A stretch of DNA of 64,000 bases from Protopterus annectens (lineage: Eukaryota; Chordata; Ceratodontiformes; Protopteridae). The stretch lies in assembly GCF_019279795.1 (NCBI RefSeq), contig NC_056749.1, positions 576,947,549-577,011,548 of the forward strand. Direction: 5' to 3'. A program made the translations under genes and the position numbers. How positions within the stretch are numbered: the stretch's first letter is position 1; each line of letters opens with the position of its first letter. Below the pieces are notes generated by a model. The model was not told the DNA's origin. It saw only the letters and a list, made by a program, of their open reading frames with translations, and ran no database searches. Shown piece by piece: positions 12,497-24,014 of the stretch.

Positions 12497-12597
12497 ACCC
12501 ATTTTGTAAGGACTGCAACAATGAAACACGAACATAGTACAGTTGTGTGCACTTACCATAAATGTAGATGTTAGAGTGTATTCACTGTTACAGTCCT
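12497..12597. repeat. Internal complementary region of element B
   Basis: 12497-12535 is the complement of the left end of B, and 12536-12597 is the complement of its right end, including the extension. The fusion point falls at CATAGTAC. This segment fixes the true element ends at 7457 and 12902. Confidence 0.9.
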
Positions 12598-12694
12598 AGG
12601 CCCCCCCCCCCATTCCATCCCCCTTCTTTCCCAGGGCACAGACTGGATTTTTCGTTTACTGGTCTAACCTTTTTTGGGGGATCCTGACAGTTAA

Positions 12695-12902
12695 GGCAAG
12701 AAAAACTGAGGAAATGGTGTGTGCTTCCTTCCTTTGTACCTGACGTCCGGCTTAAACCGAAGGCAGCTGACGTCATATACCAAGCACTTTGGTATTCTGG
12801 CCAACTGTGGGCTACCGTGAGCTGGATAACCCATTTTGTAAGGACTGCAACAGTGAACACACTCTAACATCTACATTTATGGTAAGTGTACACAGTTGTA
12901 CT
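12695..12902. repeat. Right inverted terminal repeat of element B
   Basis: Inverted copy of 7457-7626 (CTGACGTC, ATACCAAGCACTTTGGTAT and AAGGACTGCAACAGTGAAC blocks), with about 31 extra terminal bases (CTACATTTATGGTAAGTG and onward) not mirrored at the left end. Confidence 0.9.
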
Positions 12903-14345
12903 TTCTGAAGCATCCAGTTCTCAGTGGTTGAGAAGGCAGTTTGAGTTTTTGCTTGGAGCTCAGGTAGGTTTGAAGCTGAGCAGACTAAAGTTGAGTCTGC
13001 ATATTGTACAATCTTGGTGTTGGGTATGGCTGTGTGGAAGTTATTGATAAAGATGTTAAACAGCATTGGACCAAGAATGGATCCCTGGGGTGCCCCATTG
13101 GGGGTAGGCAGGAAGGTTGAGGTGCCTTTTATCCATTTCACAGTCTGAGTTCTGTGAGACAGGTAGCTTGAGAACTGGGATAAGGTATTCTGAGAGAGAT
13201 TAAGGTTAGAAAGGTGGTTTAGGAGATGGGTAGGGGAGACTGTCTCAAATGCCTTGGAGAGGTCTAGAAGAGTTGCTGATAGAATTTGTCTAGAGTCACG
13301 GGCATGGTTAACTATATCTAGGAAAGGTAGAAGAGAAGTTGTGCTATGGCCAGGTCGGAAACCGTGTTGTGTTGGAATTAAAAGGTGGTTTTTGGTCAGG
13401 AAAGGCATGAGCTGGAGGTGGATGCTTTTTTCAAGATTTTTGAAATTGGGGAGAGGATAGCTATGGGGTGGAAGTTTGAGATATTATTTTTGCCTCCTTT
13501 GTGAAGAGGTAGAATAAAGGCTGCACACCAGAGTTTGGGGACGTAATATTCCTGTATGGATCTGTTGATCAGGATGCTAATGGGGAGGGCGATTTCCATC
13601 TGCAGCAATTTTTAGAAAGAGCGAGAGATACTGTCGGGGGCATTGGAGCATGGCTTTAGCTTAGAAAGAAGCTTTTTTTATTTAAGAGGTAGAGATGGGT
13701 TTAAGGTGAAATATGGGAGGAGGGTTGGTGATGGTGGGTTGGGTATAGGTTGGGGAAGAGTGGTTGAGATGAGGGGGGAAGGGTTACTGTTTGGGAAGGT
13801 CTTAGTCAGCTCTCCTATAGAGTTGGTAAAGGAGGAGTTGAATAGATAGGCTATTTCTGGATCGGATATACTGGTGTCAGGGCATGGGTTGTTTTTGATT
13901 CCTGGGTTGAGAAGGGAGTTGATGGAATTCCAGAAAAGTCTGGGATTTTTTTATAATTTGTTGTTTTGCTAGGTTGCAGAGTTAGGTTTTATCTTTGTTG
14001 CTCAAGTCTTTTGGTATTTTTAGTTAGCCATGGGGCACAGTTGGTTTTTATTCTTTTTATTCTTGGAGGAGCTAAGGAGTTTAGGGCATTTAAGAAGGTT
14101 GTGTTAAAGAATTCTATGGCATTATCTAGAGGAAGAGTGTTTAGACAGTTCCAGTTTGTTTGAGAGAGTTAAAATTGTGGGGTTTAAGTTAGTGAGGTTA
14201 CGTGTGTGGATGTATTTGTGTAGGTGAGGTGAGGAGTGGGTTGCTCAGTGGATGAAAGCTGGCAGGTGATCACTAATGCCTATGTTTGAGATTTTATTTG
14301 GGTGGGCGACTGGGATCCAATCAAGAGTGGAGCCTAGAGGGTTAG
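12903..14345 (-). mobile_element. CR1/L2-like LINE, reverse transcriptase part (minus strand)
   Basis: This continues the LINE interrupted by element B. The minus-strand frame from 13408 down to 12903 encodes the RT core: PTQHGFRPGHSTTSLL, TLLDLSKAFETVSP (motif A), GAPQGSILGPMLFNIFIN, and a catalytic box read as QYADST, where the usual YADD has its second Asp changed to Ser. It then runs to ENWMLQ at the insertion point. Upstream on the minus strand (13608-13396) are LWCAAFILPLHKGG and NFHPIAILSPISK, the RT N-terminal block, in another frame. The altered catalytic box and frameshifts show it was inactive or has decayed. Beyond 13640 lies the linker to the endonuclease region. Confidence 0.87.
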
Positions 14346-14815
14346 TTTTTTGGGTCTAGTAGCCTCCTTTAAAGACCTCATCAGGCAACATCTCAAGCAA
14401 AGTTGGCAGTGCCATGATTGATCCCCAGGCTAGTGAAAGTGGATAAGATACACATACTAAACCTAGTTTTCAATCTTACAAACACTGGCTAATCTGCAAT
14501 GTATGTACTGTACCCTGTGTACTACGTATGTATTCTACCTATGTTCCAAATTTCAGCTGTACACCACAAATGTATTAATTACCTTTATTTTTAAATTAAT
14601 ATTTTGTTTGTTCTCGCCACTGTAACTGTTGATGTGCTGCATACCACTGTAAAAACATGTCTCTTGTAATTTGTGTTTATACTGATAATGTCTAAATAAC
14701 TAAATGTGTCTAATTTTTCTATGTGGAGCTTTTCTCCCTGGGCCTCTGCTGAAAAAGGGCCTTTTCGGCCCAGACACCCCTGGTTAACAAATGTAAAATA
14801 AAAATAAAATAGTAA
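14346..14815 (+). mobile_element. 5'-truncated CR1/L2-like LINE tail inserted in the older LINE (plus strand)
   Basis: About 470 bp on the opposite strand to its host LINE. It ends in the family's 3' tail (GTGGAGCTTTTCTCCCTGGG, a short hairpin of GGGCC...GGCCC, then AAATAAAAATAAAATAG). Severe 5' truncation is typical of target-primed reverse transcription. A TAGTA-like short duplication may flank it, but it is too short to be sure. Confidence 0.8.
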
Positions 14816-16117
14816 TGGTGTTTGTTGGGTGAAGTTGAATAGATTGATGGATATAGTGAGATTACAGTTATTTATTTTATTCCAATCTGTTTGTCCCCTA
14901 ATATGTAGGTTTCAAGCTTAATATTAGTTGAGGTCCATAGGATAATTTTTTCAAGTGTTGTGGTACTGTTTCCAGGGGGGATGTAAAGGGCCATGATACA
15001 AATGCTTTTATGGCGATTCATTTTTAGTAAACCTATTACTAGCTCTGTGTTAAACTGAGGAATAGAGTTTGGGTAGGGAGTAATGGAGAGTAGGTTAGAG
15101 TAGATTAAGGCTACCCCTCCACCTTTTCTATTTAAGCGGGTCGTATCTGAGGGCTTGGGACCCAGATATGTGGGGTTTTAGGCATGTCTCAGAAATGGCT
15201 ACAATGTCAGGTAGGTTGTGAATTAGCCAGGCATGAAAGTGGGCTGTCTAATTTTTTAGACTCTGGGCATTGATGGTGAGTAGTTTGAGGTATTTATGGT
15301 TGGTCATATTGCTTGTAACTGGGGAGTTGAGATCAGTGGAAGCATTGGGTCTAGGGTTAGGGTATAGATCTCCTGCTAAGCAGAGGGTAGTCAAAGTGGG
15401 ATGGTAGGAGGATTGGTTTGCTCCTCAAGTGTTTTGGAGAATATAACATGAGGATGCTATAATATTTAGTCTTAAGTAGTGGAGTTGGTTTGGTTGAACT
15501 AAAGAGGATATAGTTTGGAAGTGTGCTTTAGTGGGTTGAGGATGGAGGTTGGTAATGGGGGGTATGGGACAGAAAGGAGGGCAGTGAGTTGGCTAGTGGA
15601 GTAGGATGTAGCATGGTATAGTGGGGTTAGAAAGAGTTATGATAGAGGGGGTGAGAAGGGTTTGTGGTAGAGAAAGCATGGTTAGGTGGTGTAATTTAGA
15701 TTTGAAAGTATTGTAGGATGTTAGAAGTGTGTTTGAGTGTGGAAGTAGGAAGGGGTTTAGATGTGAATATAGACTTTAGTGTGGGATGGGAATGGTAGAA
15801 ACAAGTGGTAAAGAGAGTGGGAAGGGATAATGAGAGGAGGTGATTGGTTGGTTGTGAAGAGGAAGGGGGGTAATGGTTAGAATCAAGGTATGAGTAGTTG
15901 GGGTGGGTGGGAATTGGGGGTAGGGGAGTGGAGTTAGCCTGTAGGGTGATTAGAGAGGGTAGAGCCGGAGAGAAGGTAGATAGCAAAAAACAATCAGTGA
16001 GTTGTGATTGGAGCAAGGAAGCTCAGAGGGACTCCAGAGATAGAACAGCAGAGGTGAGTTTATGCTGTGGGGAGAGGACATGAAAGAAGTGTAAATACCC
16101 TCATCAAGCAGGCTGGC
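14816..16117 (-). mobile_element. CR1/L2-like LINE, endonuclease and 5' part (minus strand)
   Basis: Minus-strand reading gives an APE-type endonuclease region with stops. Residues such as LLTINAQSL near 15270 and RLNRKGGGVALIYSNLL near 15110 match the family style. Further 5' is a proline/serine-rich open stretch (15696-16016) that may be the ORF1/ORF2 N-terminal region. The 15955-16117 part is also found, in the same orientation, at 16730-16890 and 24840-25000, so it is probably the LINE's 5' region, present three times. The LINE start abuts an isolated DIRS terminus at 16118. Confidence 0.7.
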
Positions 16118-16302
16118 AAAACAAGATCTGAGGTAATTCCAGCAGTGCATCATGGGATTAAGGGTCTTGGTCTCTAGCTACTAGCAAACCTTAAGCTTTG
16201 CTATCGGCTGTGTCGGAGCCGAGGATTGGCGCCGAACCCATCAGTGAGAATAAAGGCGAGATAAACAACTCACATGGAATGTTATGGTGAGTACATAACT
16301 TC
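16118..16302. repeat. Isolated DIRS right terminus (family A/D)
   Basis: About 185 bp closely matching the right end of element D (24237-24414), from ACAAGATCTGAGGTAATTCC to GGTGAGTACATAACTTC, with no DIRS sequence to its left. It is followed by the same flank as element D, so it is part of a duplication rather than an independent insertion. Confidence 0.85.
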
Positions 16303-17293
16303 TTTTATTAAGCTGTAAAATATCCAGTTCGCACTACAGTGCTGTACCACAAAGTTGAGACCTTATCATAGATGTCGCATGCATTCAGGGCACTATGAAA
16401 AGCGCTCTAGAGCGCATTCGCACAGCCAACCCATATTAAAACAATACTGCGGAGCAAAAACAGTTTCATCTATAGAGGAGTAATCTTCACTTTCTTAGTC
16501 ATAAGGCAGCAGGCCAGATGTAGGGCAGCACTTACCAAGCAAAGCCAGCAGCCTACTGTGGGACAGGTCAGAGTAGGACAGGGGAATATTTAAAAATGGC
16601 GCCACAGGTGGCAGCGTCACTATATAGACTAGAGGTGGGAAGGAAGGTAAGGAGGAGGAGGTGGGGGCAGATAGATCAGCAGAGGAGAGGGAAGGGGGAT
16701 GAGGTACTGGGAAAGGAGGGAAAAGAAGTGAGAGCCGGAGAAAAGGTAGCTAGTAAAAAAGAGAGTTGTGATTGGAGCAAGGAAGCTCGGAGGGACTGCA
16801 GGGACAGAACAGCAGAGGTGAGTTTACGCTGTGGGGAGAGAACATGAAAGAAGAGTAAATACTCTTATCAAGCAGGCTGGCGAAGTGAAAAGTTTATGAA
16901 AGGAAAGGGGTCTGTTCAGAAGTACAAGCTTAGCGAAATAGACATTTTAAGAATATAAGTGGGTTAGGCAGTGCCACCTAGTGGCCACAGTTATGAATTC
17001 TAGTTTGAGGACCAGAACAGTGGGTATTGAATATCAGGGAGTTTGAGGGAAAATTAATGGACCACAGTAGGCTGCTTGGCAAGCGCAGGGGAATTACATA
17101 CACTACTGTATTGTAAGCAAGAAAAAGCAGATAGTGATAATTTCAAGTGAATGCACTTTAGAACTAGGTCTTGTGGAAGGCTATCTTGTAATGGGCACTT
17201 CAGGGGTCTCTGTATGGATATCCTTTCAGAGGACGTTTCTTTGATGTAATTACAGTGGGATGGGAAGCACCCGGGCTTGACGCGGTACAAAAC
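16303..17293. repeat. Duplicated flank, copy 1
   Basis: About 990 bp repeated in direct orientation at 24415-26050 (copy 2, which has an extra 634-bp insertion). The minus strand resembles the LINE 5' region at 15955-16117. Copy 1 keeps the empty site TTGAATATCAGGGA (17028-17041), which corresponds to the duplicated target of the insertion in copy 2. No gene is seen; short minus-strand frames exist but lack known domains. Confidence 0.85.
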
Positions 17294-17886
17294 TGTAAAG
17301 AAGATAGCAAACAAAAATAGCAGTAGGTGGTAAGCAGGCGAAGAGGAATAAGCAGCTAGGTAGAGGAGAGTTATATGGAACAGAACAGAGACAGGACCTA
17401 GTAGAGTTTGAGAAAGGAGGAGTTCATGAAGTGAGTTGGAGAAGGAGAGAACTATAAAGGTAACAGTGAAGGAAGGAAAGTAGCGAAAGTAGGAAAGAGA
17501 GGAAGCAGACTTTTAACAATAAAATGTAAATGGGCCAGTATTGCAGTTGCTATTTCAATATTAAAATACTAATATGCAGGTGTTGTTTAAACAGTAAAAC
17601 AGACATGCAGGAATTACAATCTCAGCAGTAGTTTTGGAACAGTGCAGTAGGTAATACGGTTAAAGCATACAGTACACAATGCAGTCCGTATTGAGGGTTA
17701 CAGCATAAAGAGCATGTTAAAAACTGGGTTACACACTGCTTCTGATCCCTAAAACGCACAAACAGTTCAGGTCTACACTCCGCTTCTAACTGCTACCAGG
17801 ACATCGTGTCTAGGCCAGTTATGCAGAAGCTATTTAAACAAGTTATGCTGAGCTATTTAAATAATATAGATATGCAAGGTTACAAG
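17294..17886. other. No gene recognised
   Basis: Purine-rich intergenic sequence without a recognisable family or long open frame. Confidence 0.6.
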
Positions 17887-18271
17887 TAGAGTTGCCACCC
17901 CTCAATATTTGTCCGGACTATCTGGAAATCAGATTGATTCTCTGGTAGTCTGAAAAACACTGTAGAAACTCCATTATTCCATTTCAAAACTCCATTATTC
18001 CATTTCAAAAAAGGAAACTGATTATCAGAGTTTGTAAATTGGCTGATTTTGCTATGCTTTTTTTTTTTTTTTTTTTTTACGGAAAAGCATAGTAAATCAC
18101 CCAAAAGCAGGCAGGAGCAGAAAGAGGGCATTTCCTGCCCAATGATGTTGAAGTGATGCCATGAAATGGGCGGAGTGTGTGTGAGAAAGGGTAGGCGTGG
18201 GAGTGGATATTGGTGTTGCGAGGGGTGTGGCCTTACTCCAGTTTTAGCCACAGTGAAAGGTGGCAACCCTA
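17887..18271. mobile_element. hAT-like MITE, 385 bp
   Basis: The ends are imperfect inverted repeats: TAGAGTTGCCACCC at the left and GGTGGCAACCCTA at the right. They are flanked by 8-bp near-identical duplications (GTTACAAG at 17879-17886, GTTACAGG at 18272-18279). Eight-base target duplications and TAGNGTTGCCA-type ends are typical of hAT transposons. There is no transposase ORF, so it is a non-autonomous element. It contains a T20-type run near 18059-18079 and a short direct repeat of CTCCATTATTCCATTTCAAA. Confidence 0.75.
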
Positions 18272-18639
18272 GTTACAGGACCATCTTGGATGTTATTGTA
18301 GGACAGAACATGCATTAAATAAGGAGGGTTTTGTCAAGAAGACAATTTCAGCTGATATTGTACTACAGCACATGAATTTAAATGCAGTAAATAATCAGGG
18401 ATATAGCATAAAGAGCATAGATAAAAACGGGCTATGCACTCCTAATTTCTAAGCGTACAAACAGTCCAGGTCTGTGCTCCATTTTTAATATGCTTCTAAG
18501 CCTAGGGATAACATGCAGTTTTAACTGTGGAAATATTAAGCCTCTGAGGCCCAGTAACATTTGCTGAAAGTAGCTTCATAAGGTGAGTACACAGCATTTA
18601 GTACTAACGGTTCTAATACTAAAACTATGAAAAACTAAG
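18272..18639. other. No gene recognised; left flank of element D
   Basis: Unique-looking AT-rich sequence ending in AAAAACTAAG immediately before the DIRS left end. Confidence 0.6.
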
Positions 18640-18696
18640 ATGTGAAGTTGTTAAATCGCGCCATTTATTCTCAGATGGGTTCGGAGCCGATCCTCT
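18640..18696. repeat. Left inverted terminal repeat of element D (disrupted)
   Basis: GATGGGTTCGGAGCCGATCC mirrors the right terminus (GGATTGGCTCCGAACCCATC at 24339-24358). A (TA)n tract at 18697-18745 follows where the right repeat has only GTATATATAC, so the microsatellite appears to have expanded within the terminal repeat. Confidence 0.8.
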
Positions 18697-18697
18697 G

Positions 18698-18748
<51 letters not shown>

Positions 18749-18781
18749 TTAGAGGTTTTAAGAATATATATATATATATAT
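18697..18781. repeat. Two (TA)n tracts inside element D's left end
   Basis: TA runs at 18697-18745 and 18763-18781, separated by AGTTTTAGAGGTTTTAAG. Confidence 0.95.
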
Positions 18782-18913
18782 GTGCCCTGTGTTGGCTTGT
18801 TTTTTTCTATAGTGTTGGCCTTGTATTTAACCACATTCTTAGGAGTACTTCGATCGATAATTTCTTGAGTGTGTTGTTTCAATCGTTTAAAATTGTTTAA
18901 ATTGATAATAGAG

Positions 18914-20974
18914 ATGTCTGTCGAGAAAGAGAAGCCACATCCTACGTCTGCCTTCAAAAAATGTCCGGATTGTGGACAAAAAATGTCAGTCACTGACGGG
19001 CATGTTCAATGTGTTTGTCTGGGGGCTAAACACCTCCAAAACTCTTGTAGTATCTGTCACTCCTTCTCTTCCAGGGTACTTTTAGAGAGCAGGTGAAAAT
19101 AAGTGGATAGGGGTTTACGTCAGCACACTTCCTCCGAAGCACTGGGTGACCAGGTTGGTGCTAGTAGATCCTCAGTCTTCCAAGTTTTCAGGTGACTCGA
19201 AAGCATCGAAAAAAGCTAAAAAAAATGGAGGGTGTAGGGTCATCGGTTCCACTGTCCTCGGAACAGTGTGTCCATTCTGTTCAGAGCCAGCTCACAGCTT
19301 TGGAGCTGGTTTCTGAGATACCCTCATCTCCTCTGCTCCAATCAGCACCCTTGGTGCACTCCTTGAAGTCTTCTGTCAGCCTCTCGGATCTGGATATGGA
19401 ATGGTTGGTGCAGAAGCTTTTACGGGCACCAGGCATGGCCAAATTTTGGCTCCGACGCCTTCGTCGGAGCCGAAGACCATTAACCGGACTTTACTACTCC
19501 TCCTCCGAGTCGTACTGGATTTCTGAGCTGAAGGAGCCCGAACTGATGGTTGCTTAGCCTGTGGAGTCGAGACCTGCAATGGTGTTATCGGTTCCATCTA
19601 CTCGGATACCCTCTGCACCGACCAGGGACTCTAGGAGCCGACACTCTCCTGTTGGGTCTGGGGAGGAAAGTTGTGCCGACGCTTCCTCTCTGGGCTTCGG
19701 CTTGGATGAGCTCGGCTCCTGCCTCGGGCTCAGAGCCCATGGCCTCCATGCGGGGGGATCGGATGGTCCCTTCGGGTCAGTCTACCCCTTCTCGTCGGAG
19801 CCATGGTGCGTTCAATGCCATGAGGAGAGTTCGGTCTCCAAAGACATCATCAGGTCTGGCTTCCTCCTCCCCTCAAGCACCTGTGTCCGCTCCTGCGTCT
19901 TCTGGTCCACCCAAGTGTAGAGACCCTGAGCCTCAAGTAGCCCCAAAGGGCACCCCCTGCTCTTCTGAGACCTCCCCATATCCCCCCACTGAGGTGGTAC
20001 CCAGGAAGAGACTGTGCAAGAGGAGGCACTTGGATTCCCCACAGGAGACTTTGACATCTGGCACTGATTTGGATGAGTCAGAAGGGTCCCCTTGATCCCC
20101 CTCTGAGGATATCTCTTTTGCGGAGATATTAGAGATCCTTAATCAGAGGGGCGGTTGGCAGTCCAAAAGGCCTACTGAAGACGAGTCAGTGCTCTTGAAG
20201 GCTTTTGGGTCTCAACCTTCCACTTCTTGGGTGTCCTCGCCTTACGATGAGCTCATGGAGCTGATCTCTCGTAAGGCGTGGGAGTCCCCGGAGGCCATGG
20301 AACCATCTCTGCCCCAGTGGACAAAGCCTTTTTGACTAAGGGAGTGCCTGTTGATGCCATGGTGGTGGCTGCAGCCACCAAAAAGGAAACGTCCGAGACG
20401 TCCTCATGTATCCATCCTCCTAACAGAAGATTCTAGGATCATGGATAGATATGGGAAACACATGATTAGTTCAGCGACCCTTTCCCTTCGATCACTGAAC
20501 TATTTAACCCATTTTACAAGACTACACAGAGATCTCCTGAAAGAGCTAGGAGATAATCTCCAGGGTATGGTAGCTGCAGGGGTTGCCAATAAAGTTAACG
20601 CACAGCTCGCTACCCTAAACTCATTTGTGAACTTGTCCATGCATCTCATATCTTACGCAGCTGATGGTTCGAGTAGAACCGCTAGTTCAAGCATTGCTCT
20701 GCGTAGTAGACAAGCCTGGGTGCGTCTCTGTTCCTTTGTGGAGCCTTTCAAGTCTTCCTTTATCAACACCCCATTTGATGGCTCATCCCTGTTTGGGCCC
20801 AAGGTAAAAGAAACTCTAACCGGGTGTGTGCAGGAAGGCAAGGCTCTATCTGCTGTTGGAGTCCATTTTTCTACCCCTATTCGGCCCTATCCCAAGGGCC
20901 CTAAGGACGGAAAGATGTGGTTCCGAAAAGCACATGGAGCCTTTCAGGACACGCGTGGAGAAAACCCCCTCTAG
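18914..20974 (+). pseudogene. Gag-like protein of element D, broken
   Basis: The start is placed at 18914 (MSVEKEKPHP) because the next residues form a Cys/His cluster: CPDCGQ, HVQCVCLGAKH, CSIC. The spacing is like the gag of elements B, C and E although little else is conserved between the families. The first frame stops at 19096. Ser/Pro-rich middle parts lie at 19192-19557 and 19550-20095, in different frames. The C-terminal core is at 20351-20974 and includes DRYGKHMISSATLSLRSLNY, SRQAWVR, and a basic tail that becomes RGRGGGYGRRHPRGRGG in the neighbouring frame near 20970-21030. Probable role: RNA-binding structural protein. At least four lesions. Confidence 0.82.
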
Positions 20975-21029
20975 AGGCAGAGGAGGGGGTTATGGAAGAC
21001 GCCACCCGCGTGGCAGGGGGGGGGGTCCG

Positions 21030-22985
21030 CAACAGCAGGGTGACAGAGGCTAGTTCTCTGGTCAGCCCTACCAGCACTCCTGAAAGGAGACCCGGCTGTC
21101 TGGCTCTGGAGGCAGTCGGGGGTCACTTATCTTTGTACCCAGAAGCCTGGCTAAGCATAACGTCTGATACCTGGGTACAAAGCATCATTTCCAGAGGGTA
21201 TTTCATACCGTTCTCTTCCCCTCCCACTACTGTAAACAGAATCCCGGATGTTCCACCCAGTCTCAGGGAACAAGCAACTATAGAGGTCTGCAAGTTACTA
21301 GAAAAGAGTCATCCAGCTAGTCCTTGCAGACCAAGTTGGATTCGGAACTTACTCAAGATTCTTTTTGGTTCCAAAGAAAACAGGAGACTGGAGACCTATC
21401 TTGGATCTCAGCAGACTCAACCAAATTGTAAAAAAAAGAGAAGTTCCGAATGGTCACGCTTCAGGCCATTCTTCCTTTTCTAGGGAAAGGCGATTGGATG
21501 TGCTCCATTGATCTCAAGGACATGTACCACCAAATAAAGATGGACAGACGCTTCATAGATCACCTGCGTTTCCAGCTGGGAGCCAATCGCTACCAGTTTC
21601 GTGCCCTGCCCTTTGGTCTCACTACAGCCCCCAAGTGTTCAGTTGCATGGCAGTGGTCACGGCTCACCTGATGCATCTAGGATTCCAGGTTTCCATATCT
21701 AGACGATTGGCTCCTCCCCGCTACCACCAGGCATCAATTGATTTAGGCAACACAATCTACTCTGACACTCTGCCACCACTTAGGCATTACAGTCAACTTC
21801 AAAAAGTCTACCTTGTCGCCATCACAGCATACTGTCTTTATAGGAGCAGAGTTAGATACCTCAACCACCACTCTACATCTTCCAGTCGAAAGGGTCTCAC
21901 TTCTTTGCCAACACTTCAACTCATTGGTGTCAAAGAACAGAGCTACAGCCGCATAGGTCTTGAAGGTACTAGGTTTGATGGCAGCAGCAATTCTAGCCAT
22001 TCCACTCGCAAGGATGCATATGAAAATTATTCAATGGCTCCTGTTCACTCAATGGTCTTAACAGAAATTACCAATGAACCATATGATTCTCATCACAAAT
22101 TCTTGCAAGAGAGACCTTTGGTGGTTGACGTCTCTTCATGTCACAATAGGAAGACCCTTTGTGCTCCCCCCCCCAGTAGCCACTGTGATCACAGACGCTT
22201 CCCTTATAGGGTGGGGGGGGGCATTGTCAGGGAAAGACTGCCCAAGGCACATGGACGGATCAAGAGTCACATCTGCATATCAATGTTCTGGAGTTGAGCG
22301 CAGAACTTCTGGCGTTGCAGTACTTCCAGGGCACACTTCCTCTAGGGACAATTGCAATTCAGATAGACATGTCAGTGTTCTGGTACTTGAACAAAAAGTC
22401 TTATCCCCTTTGTCGAGAAGCCCTCTACGTATGGCAATGGGCTGTGTCATCCCAGCGTTTTCTGTTAGCAACGCACATCCCGGGGAAATCCAACATGATA
22501 GCAGACAAGCTGAGCAGGGCAATCCTGTTGCCTCACAAGTGGTCTCTCAACCAAAAGGTTGCGGACTTAATTTTCCACAAATGGAGCCAGCCTTGCTACG
22601 ACCTCTTTACCAGTCACATCAATACCAAATGCAGAAGCTACTTTGCCCTAGTACCACACCACCTCCGGGACATCCCCCGAGAGATGCACTCATACACGAT
22701 TGGCCTCCGGGTCTCCTATATGAATTCCCACCAATTCCATTGATACCCAGGTTTTTACAGAAAGCAAAATCACTGGGAAGGACTGTTATCCTCATAGCCC
22801 CCCCATTGGCCTCGACAGATTTGGTTCCCTTTACTTCACCACCATCTGCTGGAGGATCCATGGCTCTTGGGCTCAATTCCAGACCTCCTGACACACCCAT
22901 CAGGGGACCTCCATCCTTCATTGCCATCTCTAAAGCTGACTGCTTGGCTGATCCACTTCCCCAAATAGCCAGGCTTCACAAGACC
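21030..22985 (+). pseudogene. RT-RNase H-methyltransferase of element D, broken
   Basis: The upstream domain in the frame of 20917-21483 ends in NLLKILFGSKENRR, a frameshifted version of the FFLVPKK block. RT motif A is in the frame of 21450-21671 (WMCSIDLKDMYHQIKMD, then LPFGLTTAP). A small deletion near 21635 precedes the YLDD box at 21696-21707, which is followed by a stop. RNase H: VITDASLIGWGG near 22186, then ELSAELLALQ and IQIDMSVFWYLNKK in the frame of 22294-22743, and HIPGKSNMIADKLSR. The methyltransferase-like region (YDLFTSHINT; later IPLIPRFLQKAKS and VILIAPP) is split between frames. Minus-one of the RT frame, 21635-22297 is open for 220 codons. Confidence 0.87.
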
Positions 22986-22987
22986 AA

Positions 22988-23981
22988 TTCTATTGTCTTC
23001 TCATAAGCCATCCACCAGAAAACTATATCGCAGTAAGTGGAAAAGGTTCTCCATTTGGGCCAGTATACAAAAAATTGACCTTTCCGAGCTCCTTTGTTGT
23101 CCATTTTAGAGTTGTTGACAATTATTTTTAAGGAAGGAGCAGCAGCTGCCACTGTTCGGATTCAGTTAGCTGCCATATCAAATTTCCACCTTGGATTCGA
23201 TGGGTTAAATATTATGGCCCATAAGTTATCTAAGGTTTTTCTCAAAGGTGTTTTTCACATGAGACGACTTGTCAAAATCCCTTATTCTCCCTGGAATTTG
23301 AATTTTATGCCGTCTCAAATAATTCTTCTCCCCCTTTGAACCAGCATCATTTTGTGATCTCAAATTTGTGTCCTGGAAAACTATTTTTCTAGTGTCCATT
23401 ACTTCTGCCCGCAGTTTGTCAGAACTTCAAGCATTATCTATCAGACCTCCTTATATGATTTTCCATGCTGATAGACTAGAGTATCTCTCAGAACAAACCC
23501 CTCCTTTTTGCCTAAAGTCTGTTCTGAGTCCAATATCAATCAGGTCATTGAGTTGCCAGTCTTTTTTCCCAACTATTCCAACAAATGGGAATACCTGCTA
23601 CACAAACTTGACGTACACAGACAGCTCGGATCTTATCTTGATGGAACTAAGGATATTAGAAAATCATAACTCTTTGTATCCTTTTCGGAGGCCAGAAAAG
23701 GTAGACCAGTGGCTAAAACAACCCTTTAAAAATGGTTATCAGATTGTATCTCATTTGTTCATGCAATTGCCAACATACCTTTGCCACACAAAGCAAAGGC
23801 TCATTCAGCCAGAGCCGTTTCTACGTCTTCTGCCTTTCAAGCTAAATTGCCCCTTGACAACATTTGTGCTGCAGCCACTTGGTCTAAGCCTCATACCTTT
23901 ATCACTCATTACAAAGTAGATAAGGCTTCCAGGGACAGGTCTTCTTTTGGTTCTACGGTCCTGAAAAATGTACTCCTGTGA
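22988..23981 (+). pseudogene. Tyrosine recombinase of element D, broken
   Basis: Begins SHKPSTRKLYRSKWKRFSIW near 23005, with a frameshift around 23095-23340. The catalytic domain has SARSLSELQAL at about 23410 (first arginine), several frameshifts at 23480-23780, then the frame of 23781-23981 with HSARAVSTSSAF (H-x-x-R) and TWSKPHTFITHY with the tyrosine. It ends at 23981, just before the internal complementary region. Confidence 0.86.
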
Positions 23982-24014
23982 GCCGCCCAGGATTGCGGGT
24001 GCTAGGGACGCTAC

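Larger units (their letters stand above)
7457..12902 (+). mobile_element. DIRS element B, full length, inactivated
   Basis: Complete 5446-bp tyrosine-recombinase retrotransposon nested in the minus-strand LINE. Both ends can be placed by comparison with its own internal complementary region: the left end starts ATGTTTGTGTTTCACTG and the right end finishes ACAGTTGTACT. There is no target-site duplication, as expected for recombinase-mediated insertion. Order inside: left repeat, gag-like ORF, RT-RNase H-methyltransferase, tyrosine recombinase, internal complementary region, right repeat. All proteins have stops or frameshifts. It is the same family as elements C and E. Confidence 0.93.

Noticed and set aside
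19192..19557. Possible host gene exon with Ser/Pro-rich protein
   Set aside because: Position and neighbours show it is the middle of the gag-like protein of DIRS element D.
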